64,000 bases of DNA. It comes from CALFML01 sp044222245. GTDB lineage: Bacteria > Myxococcota_A > Polyangia > Palsa-1104 > JAEUJZ01. Shown here in pieces: positions 42,764-50,678 of the stretch. Made by a program: the position numbers and the translations under genes. Location of the stretch: contig JBGANQ010000032.1 in the NCBI GenBank assembly GCA_044222245.1, positions 23,158-87,157 on the forward strand, in the 5' to 3' direction. How positions within the stretch are numbered: the first letter of the stretch is position 1; each line of letters opens with the position of its first letter. Below the pieces are notes generated by a model that saw only the letters and a program-made list of their open reading frames with translations, was not told the origin of the DNA and searched no databases.

Positions 42764-43003
42764 ATGAAGGCTGTCCTTTATGGGTTGGTAGCGGCGGCGC
42801 TGCTCGGCGGCGCCTCACTGGCGGTCGCGCACAGCACGGGGCACGAGTCGCGCACGGTGGCGCAGTGCGAGCGGCTGCCCGGCACCCAGCGGGTGGGCGA
42901 GCGGGGTCAGTGCCTGGCCTGCGTGACGCGGCCCCTGAAGCACCACTATCACCCCGACTATCCGCCGGGCGCGCGCTGCCGCCCGGACAACGGCAAGCCG
43001 TAG
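42764..43003 (+). CDS. Small exported Cys/His-containing protein
   Basis: A 79-residue protein with a signal peptide of about 22 residues (ALLGGASLAVAHS) and a compact mature part with four Cys (QCERLPG, GQCLACV, ARCRPDN) and a HHYHPDYPPG segment. AGGAGG lies about 6 bases upstream. Disulfides or metal binding are likely. No family is recognised. It lies between two divergent repair/metabolic genes, apparently by itself. Confidence 0.7.
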   Translation: MKAVLYGLVAAALLGGASLAVAHSTGHESRTVAQCERLPGTQRVGERGQCLACVTRPLKHHYHPDYPPGARCRPDNGKP

Positions 43004-43066
43004 CGCGTCGGCGTCCTTTCCCTGACTTTCGGGCTCCGCGCTGACTGCCTCTTGCCAGCGCCGGAC

Positions 43067-43624
43067 TCAGCACACTCCTTCAGCAAACAAGAGCAGCGGT
43101 CGGCTCGACGCGCGCGTGCGCTGCTCTAGCCCGAGCAGCAGCTGTTTGCGCGGCAGGCCGCCGCCGTAGCCGGTCAGCTCACCGCTGTGACCGATGACGC
43201 GGTGGCACGGCACGATGATCGGCACTGGGTTGCGACCGTTGGCGGCCCCCACGGCGCGGCGGGCCTGGGGGTTGCCGATGCGACGGGCCAGCTCGGCGTA
43301 AGACCAGGTGGCCCCGTAGGGGATCTGGCTCAGCTGCGCCCACACCGCCTGCTGGAACGGCGTTCCGGCCAGGGCCAGGGGGACGGTGAACTCGGTGCGG
43401 CAGCCGGCGAAGTACTCGCGCAGCTGGGTCGCCGCGGTGCGCAGGACGGGCAGGTCGTCGGCGCGCTGACCCGAAGGCGGCGCGACGGGCGGCCGGTCGC
43501 TGCCGGGCAGCGGCGCGAAGTCGATGCGGGTCAGCGACGTTCCATCGCTGCACAGCCGCAGCTCGCCCAGCGGCTCGGGCAGTCCGGACAGGAGCGTGTA
43601 ATAGGCAGATCCAGGGGTGGGCAT
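43067..43624 (-). CDS. ogt: Methylated-DNA-protein cysteine methyltransferase (Ogt)
   Basis: A 185-residue suicide repair protein: the active Cys140 in the PCHRVIG motif, preceded by the helix-turn-helix region (TPFQQAVWAQLSQIPYGATWSYAELARRIGNP in outline). It removes O6-alkyl groups from guanine in DNA by transferring them to Cys140. It lies 38 bases after the Ada/AlkA-like gene on the same strand, an alkylation-damage operon. Confidence 0.95.
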   Translation of the reverse strand: MPTPGSAYYTLLSGLPEPLGELRLCSDGTSLTRIDFAPLPGSDRPPVAPPSGQRADDLPVLRTAATQLREYFAGCRTEFTVPLALAGTPFQQAVWAQLSQIPYGATWSYAELARRIGNPQARRAVGAANGRNPVPIIVPCHRVIGHSGELTGYGGGLPRKQLLLGLEQRTRASSRPLLLFAEGVC

Positions 43625-43662
43625 GGCAGAAGCTCCTTACGGTTCGAGTTTCGTTCTTCGGG

Positions 43663-45132
43663 TCAAGCAGGGGTCGCGCCGCTGGTGCTCAGCGTGCCCC
43701 ACAGGTGCATGACGGCGTAGGCGCGAAAGGGGCGCCACGCCTCGGCGCGCGCCTCGGCATCCCGGGCCCCCCGGACCCCCAGGGCGCGCTGGACGCCCAG
43801 ATCGCCGGCGGGGAACGCATCGGGACAGCGCAGCGCCCGCATCGCGATGTACTCGGCAGTCCACGGGCCGATGCCGGGCAGACTGAGCAGCGCGGCGCTC
43901 ACCTGGGCGGCGTCCTCGCCGGGGCGCAGCCGCAGCTCGCCGCTCGCGAAGGCGGCGGCCAGCGCGCGCACGCACTCGGCCCGCCGCCGCGGCAGCCCGA
44001 TCGCCGCGATGGCCTCGACGCTTGCCGCCGCGAGCCGGGCGGGCGTCGGGGTGCTGTGGGTCAGGCCGCCGGTCTGCAGCGGCCCCGGCAGCGGCGCCCC
44101 GAATGCAGCCACCAGCCGCCCGGCGAGCGTGGTGGCCGCGCGCACTGACACCTGCTGCCCGAGCACGGCGCGCAGCGCCAGCTCGAAGCCGCAGAGCGCC
44201 CCCGGCACCCGCAGCCCCGGGCTGGCGGCAAGCTGCGGCGCGAGCAGCGCATCGCCGGCCAGGCAGGCCCCGATCTGCGCCGGCTCGGCGTCCAGATCAA
44301 AGAGCTGCCGCACCCGCAGCACCAGCCGCGGCAGCACCCGGGCCAGCTCCGCGCTCGCCTCCAGGATGAGGTGCGCCGAGTCGGCGGCCTGGGTGACGCG
44401 GATGACGCCGCGGTGGCCGTCGAGCTCGATGGCGCGCAGGTAGGAATCGGCAGTGACCACCTCGGCCCCGTGGTAGCAGCGCGCGCCCAGGTAGGCGAGC
44501 AGCTGCGCAAACGACAGCGGCGGCCGATACGCGAGCAGGCAGCGCACGGTGTCGCTGGCGCTGGCGGCCGGCTCCCGTCGCAGGGCCGAAGGGACCAGCC
44601 CATAGCGGCTGCGGAACAGCGCGTTGAAGCGACGCACGCTGGCAAAGCCGCTCGCCAGGGCCACCTCGACGATCGGCAGGGTCGAGTCGGTCAGCATCAT
44701 CTTGGCGTGCAGCAGGCGCTGGGTCTGCGCCAGCGCGATCGGCGCCACGCCCAGGCTGCGCTCGACGATGCGGCGCAGCTGCCGCGCCGACAGGCGGAAC
44801 TGCGCCGCCAGCTCATCGACGCCGCGCTCGTTGAGCGCCCCTTCGGCGATCCGCCCCGCCACCGCAGCGGCGACGCGGGTGGCGGCGTCCACCGGAGCCC
44901 GCCCCGGGGCAAGCTCCGGCCGGCAGCGCAGGCACGGCCGATAGCCGCGCCGCTCGGCCGCCGCCGCGCTGGGGTAAAACTCGCAGCGATCGCGCCGCGG
45001 CGTGCGCGCCCGGCACACCGGCCGGCAGTACACGCCCGTCGAAGTCACCCCGACAAACCAGACTCCGTCAAAGCGCCCGTCGCGGGCACACAGCGCTCGG
45101 TAACACACATCGCCGTCCAGCTGGCCACTCAT
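43663..45132 (-). CDS. alkA: Ada-type zinc domain + AraC helix-turn-helix + AlkA DNA glycosylase
   Basis: A 489-residue fusion. Residues of about 1-80 form the Ada methyl-phosphotriester zinc domain with C36, C40, C67 and C70. About 85-190 is an AraC helix-turn-helix pair. About 195-489 is the AlkA glycosylase: helix-hairpin-helix LPGIGPWTAEY at 418-428 and catalytic Asp444 in PAGDLGVQ. Cys36 could take up a methyl group and turn on the operon, which also encodes Ogt; the protein then excises 3-methyladenine. ATG 45132 chosen; ATG 45183 also possible. Confidence 0.93.
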   Translation of the reverse strand: MSGQLDGDVCYRALCARDGRFDGVWFVGVTSTGVYCRPVCRARTPRRDRCEFYPSAAAAERRGYRPCLRCRPELAPGRAPVDAATRVAAAVAGRIAEGALNERGVDELAAQFRLSARQLRRIVERSLGVAPIALAQTQRLLHAKMMLTDSTLPIVEVALASGFASVRRFNALFRSRYGLVPSALRREPAASASDTVRCLLAYRPPLSFAQLLAYLGARCYHGAEVVTADSYLRAIELDGHRGVIRVTQAADSAHLILEASAELARVLPRLVLRVRQLFDLDAEPAQIGACLAGDALLAPQLAASPGLRVPGALCGFELALRAVLGQQVSVRAATTLAGRLVAAFGAPLPGPLQTGGLTHSTPTPARLAAASVEAIAAIGLPRRRAECVRALAAAFASGELRLRPGEDAAQVSAALLSLPGIGPWTAEYIAMRALRCPDAFPAGDLGVQRALGVRGARDAEARAEAWRPFRAYAVMHLWGTLSTSGATPA

Positions 45133-45369
45133 GTCTTGCACGCTACCGCGGGCGCCAGCGCGGGTCTGGCCATTTTCGGACATCGAAATACGAAAGTCGC
45201 TCCCGGCTGTCGGCGCGGCGCATCCAGCGCGGCGGACCAGGAAATAAATCAGGGGCTGGCAAGCTGGTGGTTTGCTCTTGAGTTCGTTGGCAAAAAAGAG
45301 AGGTCCGCAAGCGCGGCGAGCTCCGATGAACAAGGCGGCGGGCCGCAGAACAGGGCCCGGTCGCTACGC

Positions 45370-46044
45370 CTAGCGCGGTCTACTCATCCGTGCGGGCGCA
45401 GCTCGCCGCCGCCGCAGGCGCAAGAGCACGATAGACAGCGCCGCCGCGCCTGCTGCGTCCACGGCCCCGCCGGGCCCGGTGGCGGTGGTGATGCGGCAGC
45501 TGCAGCCGGTCGCCGCGCCTGCCCCCGCTGCGCTGCCGCCGTCCGCTGCGGGGGGCATGGCAAAGTCGGGCAGCGCCGGCGCGACGCCGTTGGCCACGAC
45601 CATGGCGAACGAGGTCCCGAGCAGGCGCACCGTCACCTGATTTCCCTGCACCGGGGCATCGGCCTGCCGGGTGATGGCGTTGCCGTTGCCGGTGTAGAAG
45701 GCAGCAGCGCCGGTCGCGCTGAAGCTGCCGAGCGACACGGTCACATCGACCGGGGCCGCGTCCTCGTTGACCAGCGCGATGGTGGCGCGCATCGGGCCCA
45801 CCGCGCCGTAGGCCTGCACGTTGCGGCCGCCGCCGCTCACCGTGGTGCGCACGCTGATCGACTCAAACCCGCTGCCCTGGCCGTCGTAGTTGCGATACAG
45901 CTTGAAGGCGCCGAACGCGGCGTCGGTGGCCGCCGGCGGGGACCAGGCGGTGGCAGCGTCCAGGCCCTCGCGACCGAAGATGCCCAGCACCTCGGCGTAG
46001 GTGATCGCGCCAACGGCTTCATTGTGGTGGTAGAAGTCGTACTC
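45370..46044 (-). pseudogene. 3' part of a GH44 endoglucanase gene, separated by an insertion
   Basis: On the minus strand the frame from 46044 reads EYDFYHHNEAVGAITYAEVLGIF and continues as the end of a GH44 enzyme: YRNYDGQGSGFES, then a beta-sandwich and a C-terminal tail with GCSC, a hydrophobic stretch and an RRRR cluster, like a MYXO-CTERM sorting signal. It has no start codon of its own. The missing front lies at 58530-59705. The cut is exactly at the 15-bp repeat whose codons are E-Y-D-F-Y. With the insert removed the two parts form one frame. Confidence 0.93.
46030..46044. repeat. Left attachment core (attL)
   Basis: GTAGAAGTCGTACTC. To the left is host sequence of the GH44 gene, to the right element A. 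The inner part is GTA, seven bases GAAGTCG and TAC: two inverted arms around a 7-bp overlap, the usual layout for a tyrosine recombinase crossover site. Complementary strand codons: Glu-Tyr-Asp-Phe-Tyr. Confidence 0.85.
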
Positions 46045-46092
46045 TCGCATGCGCGGCTGGGAGCTTGGGATTTCGCCCGCTTGCCGCCGCCC

Positions 46093-46114
46093 GGCAAGCG
46101 GCCGGCAAGCGGCC
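46093..46114. repeat. Two tandem 11-bp repeats near attL
   Basis: GGCAAGCGGCC occurs twice in a row, about 50 bases inside element A. It could be an arm-type recombinase site or an excisionase/regulator site. Confidence 0.5.
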
Positions 46115-46149
46115 AGCACCGCGGCCCGTCGTGGCCAAGCGCCGACGCG

Positions 46150-46169
46150 GTGGACCGCCTGCGGACCAC
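46150..46169. repeat. Shared end motif, copy near attL
   Basis: GTGGACCGCCTGCGGACCAC. It differs at two of 20 positions from 53084-53103 at the other end of element A and has the same orientation. Conserved at both ends, just inside the cores, it may be an arm-type recombinase binding site. Confidence 0.6.
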
Positions 46170-46201
46170 AGTCGCGTGATACGATCGAGGCGGGGGTTTC
46201 C

Positions 46202-47311
46202 ATGGGCGAGATCATCCGCCGGACCAAGGGGGCGCGCTTCCTCGGCTGGTACCTGCGCTACGTCGATGTTGATGGCCGGCGCAAGCAGCGCGCGAGCCAT
46301 CAGCCGACGCGCAGCCTGGCGCGGCGCATGCTGATCGAGATCGAGGCTCGCATCGCCCGCGGCCGGATTGGCGTGCCCGAGCCACCGCCGCCCGCCCCGA
46401 CGGTCACCGAGCTGACGGCGCGCTTTTTGACCGAGTACCATCGCCCGCAGCTCAAGGACCTGGCCATGTACCGCACGCGGGCCCGGGTCGCGCTGCAGCG
46501 GGCGCTGCCCACCCTGGGGACGGTGCGCGCCGACGCCTTGCGCCCCTCCGATCTGCAGCGCCTGCGCGCCCAGCTGGGCCGCAAGTGCGCGGCCGGCTCG
46601 GTCGAGCTGACGATCGCGTATCTGCAGACCTGCCTGGCCTGGGCGGTGCGAGAGGCCATCCTGCCGCACCATCCGCTGCGCGGCCGGCACCTCGCGGGGC
46701 GCGCAGCACGCGCCGGGGCGGTGGAGTTTCTGCGCACCGACCAGGTACAGCAGCTGCTCGCCGCGGCAGAGCAGCGGGCAAGACAGGGCGGACTCCCCGA
46801 GCGCTTGCTGCGCCTCGCCGTTCATTTCGCGCTGCACACCGGCCTGCGCAAAGGCGAGCTGTGCGGCCTGCGCTGGCGCGACCTCGGGCTCGACAGCCGC
46901 CGCCTCACCGTCGCCCGCAGCTTCGCCACGACGCCCAAGTCGGGGCAGCTGCGCCACCTGCGGCTGCCTGCGGCAGTCATTCCCCTCCTTACGCAGTGGC
47001 AGAAGGAGTGTCCGCGCACCGCCGAGGGACTGGTCTTTCCCCGACGCTCGCGGCAGGGCGCCTGGGGCATGGCGAAGAACGCGACCTATATGTTCAACCT
47101 GCCCAGCCTGCTGGCGGCAGCGGGCCTGGGTCCGCTGCCGCGGCCGTGGCACGCGCTGCGCCACACCTTCGCCTCACACTACATCATGGCCGGCGGCAAC
47201 CTGCTGGCGCTGCAGCAGATCCTCGGCCACCGCGACGTCAAGCAGACCCTCATCTACGCTCACCTGGCGCCGAGCTTCCTCGCCGACGAGATGGATCGCA
47301 TCAAGTTCTGA
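46202..47311 (+). CDS. Tyrosine recombinase (integrase) of element A
   Basis: A 369-residue integrase with an N-terminal SAM-like core-binding domain (about 65-165) and a complete catalytic domain: R216 in TGLRKGE, K246, H317 and R320 in HALRHTF, H343 in ILGH and nucleophile Y352 in IYAH. The short N-terminal basic segment (GEIIRRTKGARFLGWYLRY) could bind arm sites. The ATG lies about 157 bases inside attL and the gene points inward. It is homologous along its length to the recombinase at 57289-58389. Confidence 0.95.
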   Translation: MGEIIRRTKGARFLGWYLRYVDVDGRRKQRASHQPTRSLARRMLIEIEARIARGRIGVPEPPPPAPTVTELTARFLTEYHRPQLKDLAMYRTRARVALQRALPTLGTVRADALRPSDLQRLRAQLGRKCAAGSVELTIAYLQTCLAWAVREAILPHHPLRGRHLAGRAARAGAVEFLRTDQVQQLLAAAEQRARQGGLPERLLRLAVHFALHTGLRKGELCGLRWRDLGLDSRRLTVARSFATTPKSGQLRHLRLPAAVIPLLTQWQKECPRTAEGLVFPRRSRQGAWGMAKNATYMFNLPSLLAAAGLGPLPRPWHALRHTFASHYIMAGGNLLALQQILGHRDVKQTLIYAHLAPSFLADEMDRIKF

Positions 47312-47341
47312 GCGCCGCACCGGTCGCGAGCGCGGCGGCGC

Positions 47342-47854
47342 TCAGCGCACGCGCGCGTACATGAGCTGATCCTGCACCACCTCGTGCTTGATGATGCTGC
47401 GGCGCAGCCGGCCCTCCAGCGTGAAGCCGGCTTTCTCCAGCACGCGCGCTGAGGCGGGGTTTGAGGCAAAGGGCATCGCGTAGACGCGAGTGAGGGGGAA
47501 GCTGGCAAACGCCCACTCGGTCAGCGCGCGCACGGCCGCGGTGACAACCCCCTTGCCCCAGTGCGCTTCGCTCAGCCAGTAGCCTAGCTCGGCGGCGACC
47601 CGCTCGACGTCGTCGTGCAGGGTGAGGCCGATGCCGCCGACCGCCTCGTCGGCGATGGCGATGGCGAAGAAGGTCTGCGGCGACCGCTTCTCACACATGG
47701 CCAGCCACCAGTCGGCGTGGGCGGCAGTGTAGGGATGCGGGAATCCATCCCTCAGGTTGCGGGCGATGGCGAGGTTGTTGGCGTGCCGGCACAGCGCATC
47801 GCGATCGGTACGCCGCCAGTCCCGCAGGGTGCAGCTGCCAAGAACAAGCTCCAT
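47342..47854 (-). CDS. GNAT N-acetyltransferase (RimJ/RimL-like), in element A
   Basis: A 170-residue acetyltransferase: LGSCTLRDWRRTDRDALCRHANN start, AELGYWLSEAHWGKGVVTAAVRALTEWAF with the acetyl-CoA turn, and NPASARVLEKAGFTLEG. Convergent with the integrase by 30 bases. It may be cargo of the element; the substrate is unknown. Confidence 0.85.
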   Translation of the reverse strand: MELVLGSCTLRDWRRTDRDALCRHANNLAIARNLRDGFPHPYTAAHADWWLAMCEKRSPQTFFAIAIADEAVGGIGLTLHDDVERVAAELGYWLSEAHWGKGVVTAAVRALTEWAFASFPLTRVYAMPFASNPASARVLEKAGFTLEGRLRRSIIKHEVVQDQLMYARVR

Positions 47855-47889
47855 CGCGCAATCATAACAGAGCAGCAGCTACACAAGAC

Positions 47890-47945
47890 CAGCGACCAGC
47901 GACCAACGAGCAGCGCGCAGCGAGCAGCGCGCAGCGCGCAGCGTG
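47890..47945. repeat. Eight tandem heptanucleotide units
   Basis: Eight consecutive 7-bp units of the form CAGCGNG/CAGCGAC, e.g. CAGCGCG, CAGCGAG. It lies 28 bases upstream of the TTGACA of the oxygenase operon. The reverse complement of the array at 29921-29969 belongs to the same family. Confidence 0.75.
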
Positions 47946-47973
47946 GGGCGCGCCGCCGTGAGCCCGGCTCGAG

Positions 47974-48001
47974 TTGACAATTATCACTTAGACACTATTA
48001 T
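47974..48001 (+). promoter_or_regulatory. Promoter of the oxygenase-SPFH-NAD kinase-NrtR operon
   Basis: TTGACA at 47974-47979 and TATTAT at 47996-48001, 16 bases apart. The -10 box sits inside the first palindrome, so a bound repressor would block it. A GGAG ribosome site at 48023-48026 and the ATG at 48033 follow. Confidence 0.75.
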
Positions 48002-48018
48002 AGTGTTCATAAGACACT
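47992..48018. promoter_or_regulatory. Overlapping operator pair 1 (AGTGT/ACACT type)
   Basis: Two inverted repeats: ACACTATTATAGTGT (47992-48006) and AGTGT-N7-ACACT (48002-48018). Their centres are 11 bases apart, one helical turn. They overlap the -10 and start site of the promoter. Likely sites for the NrtR-type protein encoded in the same operon. Confidence 0.65.
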
Positions 48019-48032
48019 TATCGGAGCTCACC

Positions 48033-48644
48033 ATGACCCCCCCGATGACCCGCAAGCTGGACAGAGACTCGGCGCTGCTTGTAGATGTCTGCGGCCTCGA
48101 TCTGACGCAGCCGCTTTTGTGGACGGTGCCGGCGGTGCTGACCGCCGCCGAGTGTCAGTCGCTCATCGCCCGCGTCGAAGCGGCGCACCCGACGCCAGCG
48201 CCGATTGCAACCGCTTCGGGCTGGGTCATGCGCCCCGAGGTGCGCAGCAACAGCCGGGTGATCATCGACGATCGCCACCTGGCGGCCGAGCTGTTCGAGC
48301 GCATCCTCGGCCGGCTGCCGCGCAGCCTGCTGCGCATGCGCGTGGTCGGGGTCAACGAGCGCTTCCGCTTCTACCGCTATCAGACCGGGCAGCGCTTCGC
48401 CCTGCACCAGGACGGAACCTTCGCCCGCAGCGCCGATGAGCGCAGCCTGCTCACCTTCCTTGTCTACCTGAACCACGACTTCACCGGCGGCGAGACCGCC
48501 TTCCCCGAGGAGGGGCAGCGCATCCGGCCGCAGACCGGGATGGCGCTGCTGTTTCAGCACCTGCTCGTGCACGAGGGCTGCCCGGTGCGCAGCGGCGTCA
48601 AGTATGCGCTGCGCTCGGACATCATGTATCGCCTGGTAAAATAG
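48033..48644 (+). CDS. Prolyl-4-hydroxylase-like 2-oxoglutarate/Fe(II) dioxygenase
   Basis: A 203-residue dioxygenase. Iron ligands are the HxD in FALHQDGTF (near residue 130) and the distal His in LVHEGCPV (near 178); the Arg/Lys that binds 2-oxoglutarate is in GVKYALRSDIMYR. It would hydroxylate a protein or small molecule. First gene of the operator-controlled operon; GGAG is 6 bases before the ATG. In-frame sequence upstream is the promoter region, not protein. Confidence 0.9.
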   Translation: MTPPMTRKLDRDSALLVDVCGLDLTQPLLWTVPAVLTAAECQSLIARVEAAHPTPAPIATASGWVMRPEVRSNSRVIIDDRHLAAELFERILGRLPRSLLRMRVVGVNERFRFYRYQTGQRFALHQDGTFARSADERSLLTFLVYLNHDFTGGETAFPEEGQRIRPQTGMALLFQHLLVHEGCPVRSGVKYALRSDIMYRLVK

Positions 48645-48681
48645 GTGTTCTTTGAACACTTGATTAGTGTTTTGTAAACAC
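48645..48681. promoter_or_regulatory. Operator pair 2 between oxygenase and SPFH genes
   Basis: Two perfect 6-3-6 palindromes, GTGTTCTTTGAACAC (48645-48659) and GTGTTTTGTAAACAC (48667-48681). Their centres are 22 bases apart, two helical turns. The half-site GTGTT matches that of pair 1. This suggests a second repressed promoter for the SPFH gene; a -35/-10 pair is not obvious. Confidence 0.65.
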
Positions 48682-48698
48682 AGATTAGGAGCTTGCCC

Positions 48699-49646
48699 AT
48701 GTTCAGCATCCGCTTCATCAAGGCCCCCCCGACCACCTACGTCCTGCACTACAAGCACGGAGTGATCAAGCGCGAAGGCCCCGGGCTGTCGTTTTTCTAC
48801 TACGCCCCGACCTCGACGATCGTGCTGGTGCCGCTGGCCAGCCGCGACGTGCCGTTCGCCTTTACCGAGAGCACCGCCGACTTTCAGACCGTGACCCTGC
48901 AAGGGCAGCTGACCTACCGGGTCGCCGAGCCGCAGCAGCTGGCCGCCCTGCTCGATTTCTCGCTGCACCGAAGCGGCGGCTACGCCTCGCTCGATCCCGA
49001 GAAGCTGCCCGAGCGGCTGCTGGCGGTGCTGCACACCCGCATGCGCGCCGCGGTCGCCGCTCGCCCCCTGCGTGAGGCGCTGGCGAGCAGCGAGGCGATC
49101 ACCCGCGAGGTCTATACCGCCCTGCACGGCGCCCTGGAGGTCAGCGCGCTTGGCCTGGAGATCCTCGGGCTGTCCATCCTCGGCGTCCGGCCCACCCCGG
49201 AGGTCGCCAAGGCGCTGGAGGCCGAGACGCGCGAGGCGCTGCAGCGGCGCTCGGACGAGGCCATCTACTCGCGCCGCAACGCCGCGGTCGAGCAGGAGCG
49301 GCGGATCAAAGAAAGCGAACTCGAGACCGAGCGCGCCGTCGAGGAAAGGCGCCAGAAGATGCGCGAGAGCGGCATGGCGGCCGAGATCGCGCTGGAGCTG
49401 CAGCGCACCGCCCTCATCGAGCAGCGGGTCGAGAACGAGAAGAAGGACGCCGACGCCAAGGCCTACGCCCTCAAGGCGACGCTCGGTCCGATCGGGGAGC
49501 TCGACTGGCGCAAGGTGATGATGCTGGCCCCGGCCGGCGATGCCCGGTCTTCGATCGCCATGGCGTTTCAGGAGCTGGCCGGCAACGCCCAGAAGATCGG
49601 CGAGTTAAACATCACGCCCGACCTCTTGCGGTCCCTGCTCAAGTAA
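48699..49646 (+). CDS. SPFH/stomatin-type membrane-associated protein
   Basis: A 315-residue SPFH (band 7) protein: N-terminal KAPPTTYVLHYKHGVIKREGPGLSFFYYAP, the beta-rich SPFH domain to about residue 165, and a long charged coiled coil (about 165-265). No N-terminal membrane helix, so it would attach to membranes by hydrophobic patches. SPFH proteins form ring-like membrane scaffolds. AGGAG is 7 bases before the ATG at 48699. It is followed by the NAD-kinase-like gene 15 bases on. Confidence 0.9.
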   Translation: MFSIRFIKAPPTTYVLHYKHGVIKREGPGLSFFYYAPTSTIVLVPLASRDVPFAFTESTADFQTVTLQGQLTYRVAEPQQLAALLDFSLHRSGGYASLDPEKLPERLLAVLHTRMRAAVAARPLREALASSEAITREVYTALHGALEVSALGLEILGLSILGVRPTPEVAKALEAETREALQRRSDEAIYSRRNAAVEQERRIKESELETERAVEERRQKMRESGMAAEIALELQRTALIEQRVENEKKDADAKAYALKATLGPIGELDWRKVMMLAPAGDARSSIAMAFQELAGNAQKIGELNITPDLLRSLLK

Positions 49647-49661
49647 CCCTCGGAGGCGTCC

Positions 49662-50609
49662 ATGTCCGCCACGGCGTTTGAGAAGATCGTCATCGTCACC
49701 CGCAAGACCCGCCTGGAAGAGCTGATCGGGCGCTTCAATACCCGCGCCCAGGCCAAGTTCTGCATCGAGCACGCCGGCGGCGACTTCGCCGAGTACGAGC
49801 GTGAAGACGCGGTGTACCAGCAGGCGCTGCAGAAGGTGCGCCAGGCGCTGGAGCTCGGTCTCAAGGTGCAGATACTGCCGCGCGATCTTGTGCCGACCTA
49901 CCTGTTCGCGCCGAGCGATCTGGTGGTCACCCTGGGTCAAGATGGGCTGGTCGCCAACACCGCCAAGTACATCGACCAGCAGCCGCTCTTGGCGATAAAC
50001 CCCGACCCCGAGCGCTTCGATGGCGTGCTGCTGCCGTTTTTGCCGGCGCAGGCGCGGGCGGCGGCGACGGCGGTGCTGCGCGGCTCGTTCCGGGCGCGCG
50101 AGGTGACGCTGGCCGAGGTGCGGCTGGACGATGGACAGCGGCTGCTCGCCTTCAACGATCTGTTTGTCGGGGCAGCCTCGCACGTCTCGGCGCGCTACCG
50201 CATCGGCTGGCGCGGGCAGAGCGAGCCGCACTCCTCCAGCGGCGTGGTGATCTCGACCGGCGCCGGCTCGACCGGCTGGCTGTCCTCGATCTTCAACATG
50301 GCCAGCGGCGTGCTGGCGCTGACCACCGGCACCGCCGCCGGACCTGCGGCCCTTGCCCGGCCGCGGCTTGGCTGGGAGGACCCGCGCCTCCTGTTCGTGG
50401 TGCGCGAGCCGTTCGTCAGCCGCCACTCGCGGGCCGGCATCATCGCCGGCATCGTCGACCCCAAAGAAGAGCTGCGCCTGGAGTCGGCGATGCCGCTCGG
50501 CGGGGTGATCTTCTCCGATGGCGTCGAGGCCGACTACCTGAGCTTCAACTCCGGCGCGGTGGCGCACATCCGCGCCGCGCCGCAGCGGGCCCGCCTGGTC
50601 GTTGCCTAG
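49662..50609 (+). CDS. NAD-kinase-like protein
   Basis: A 315-residue protein of the NAD kinase family. The GGDG motif reads GQDG at 92-95 with the catalytic Asp94 retained; NDLFVG at 165-170 and STGAGSTGW near 198-206 match the nucleotide-binding NE/D and TGST motifs. It would phosphorylate NAD to NADP, or a related dinucleotide. The one change in the first motif is a possible sign of altered specificity. Operon context with SPFH and NrtR genes suggests a dedicated role in NAD homeostasis. Confidence 0.85.
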   Translation: MSATAFEKIVIVTRKTRLEELIGRFNTRAQAKFCIEHAGGDFAEYEREDAVYQQALQKVRQALELGLKVQILPRDLVPTYLFAPSDLVVTLGQDGLVANTAKYIDQQPLLAINPDPERFDGVLLPFLPAQARAAATAVLRGSFRAREVTLAEVRLDDGQRLLAFNDLFVGAASHVSARYRIGWRGQSEPHSSSGVVISTGAGSTGWLSSIFNMASGVLALTTGTAAGPAALARPRLGWEDPRLLFVVREPFVSRHSRAGIIAGIVDPKEELRLESAMPLGGVIFSDGVEADYLSFNSGAVAHIRAAPQRARLVVA

Positions 50610-50678
50610 CCGCGTCCGGCCGGCCCGCAGCCGCCAGATCTAACCGCTGCCGCCGTGGGTAAGGTATGCTGGCGCCGC

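Noticed and set aside
46049..46201. In-frame N-terminal extension of the element A recombinase
   Set aside because: The extra 51 residues are Arg/Pro-rich, without similarity to the second recombinase, which starts at the same position as the ATG at 46202.
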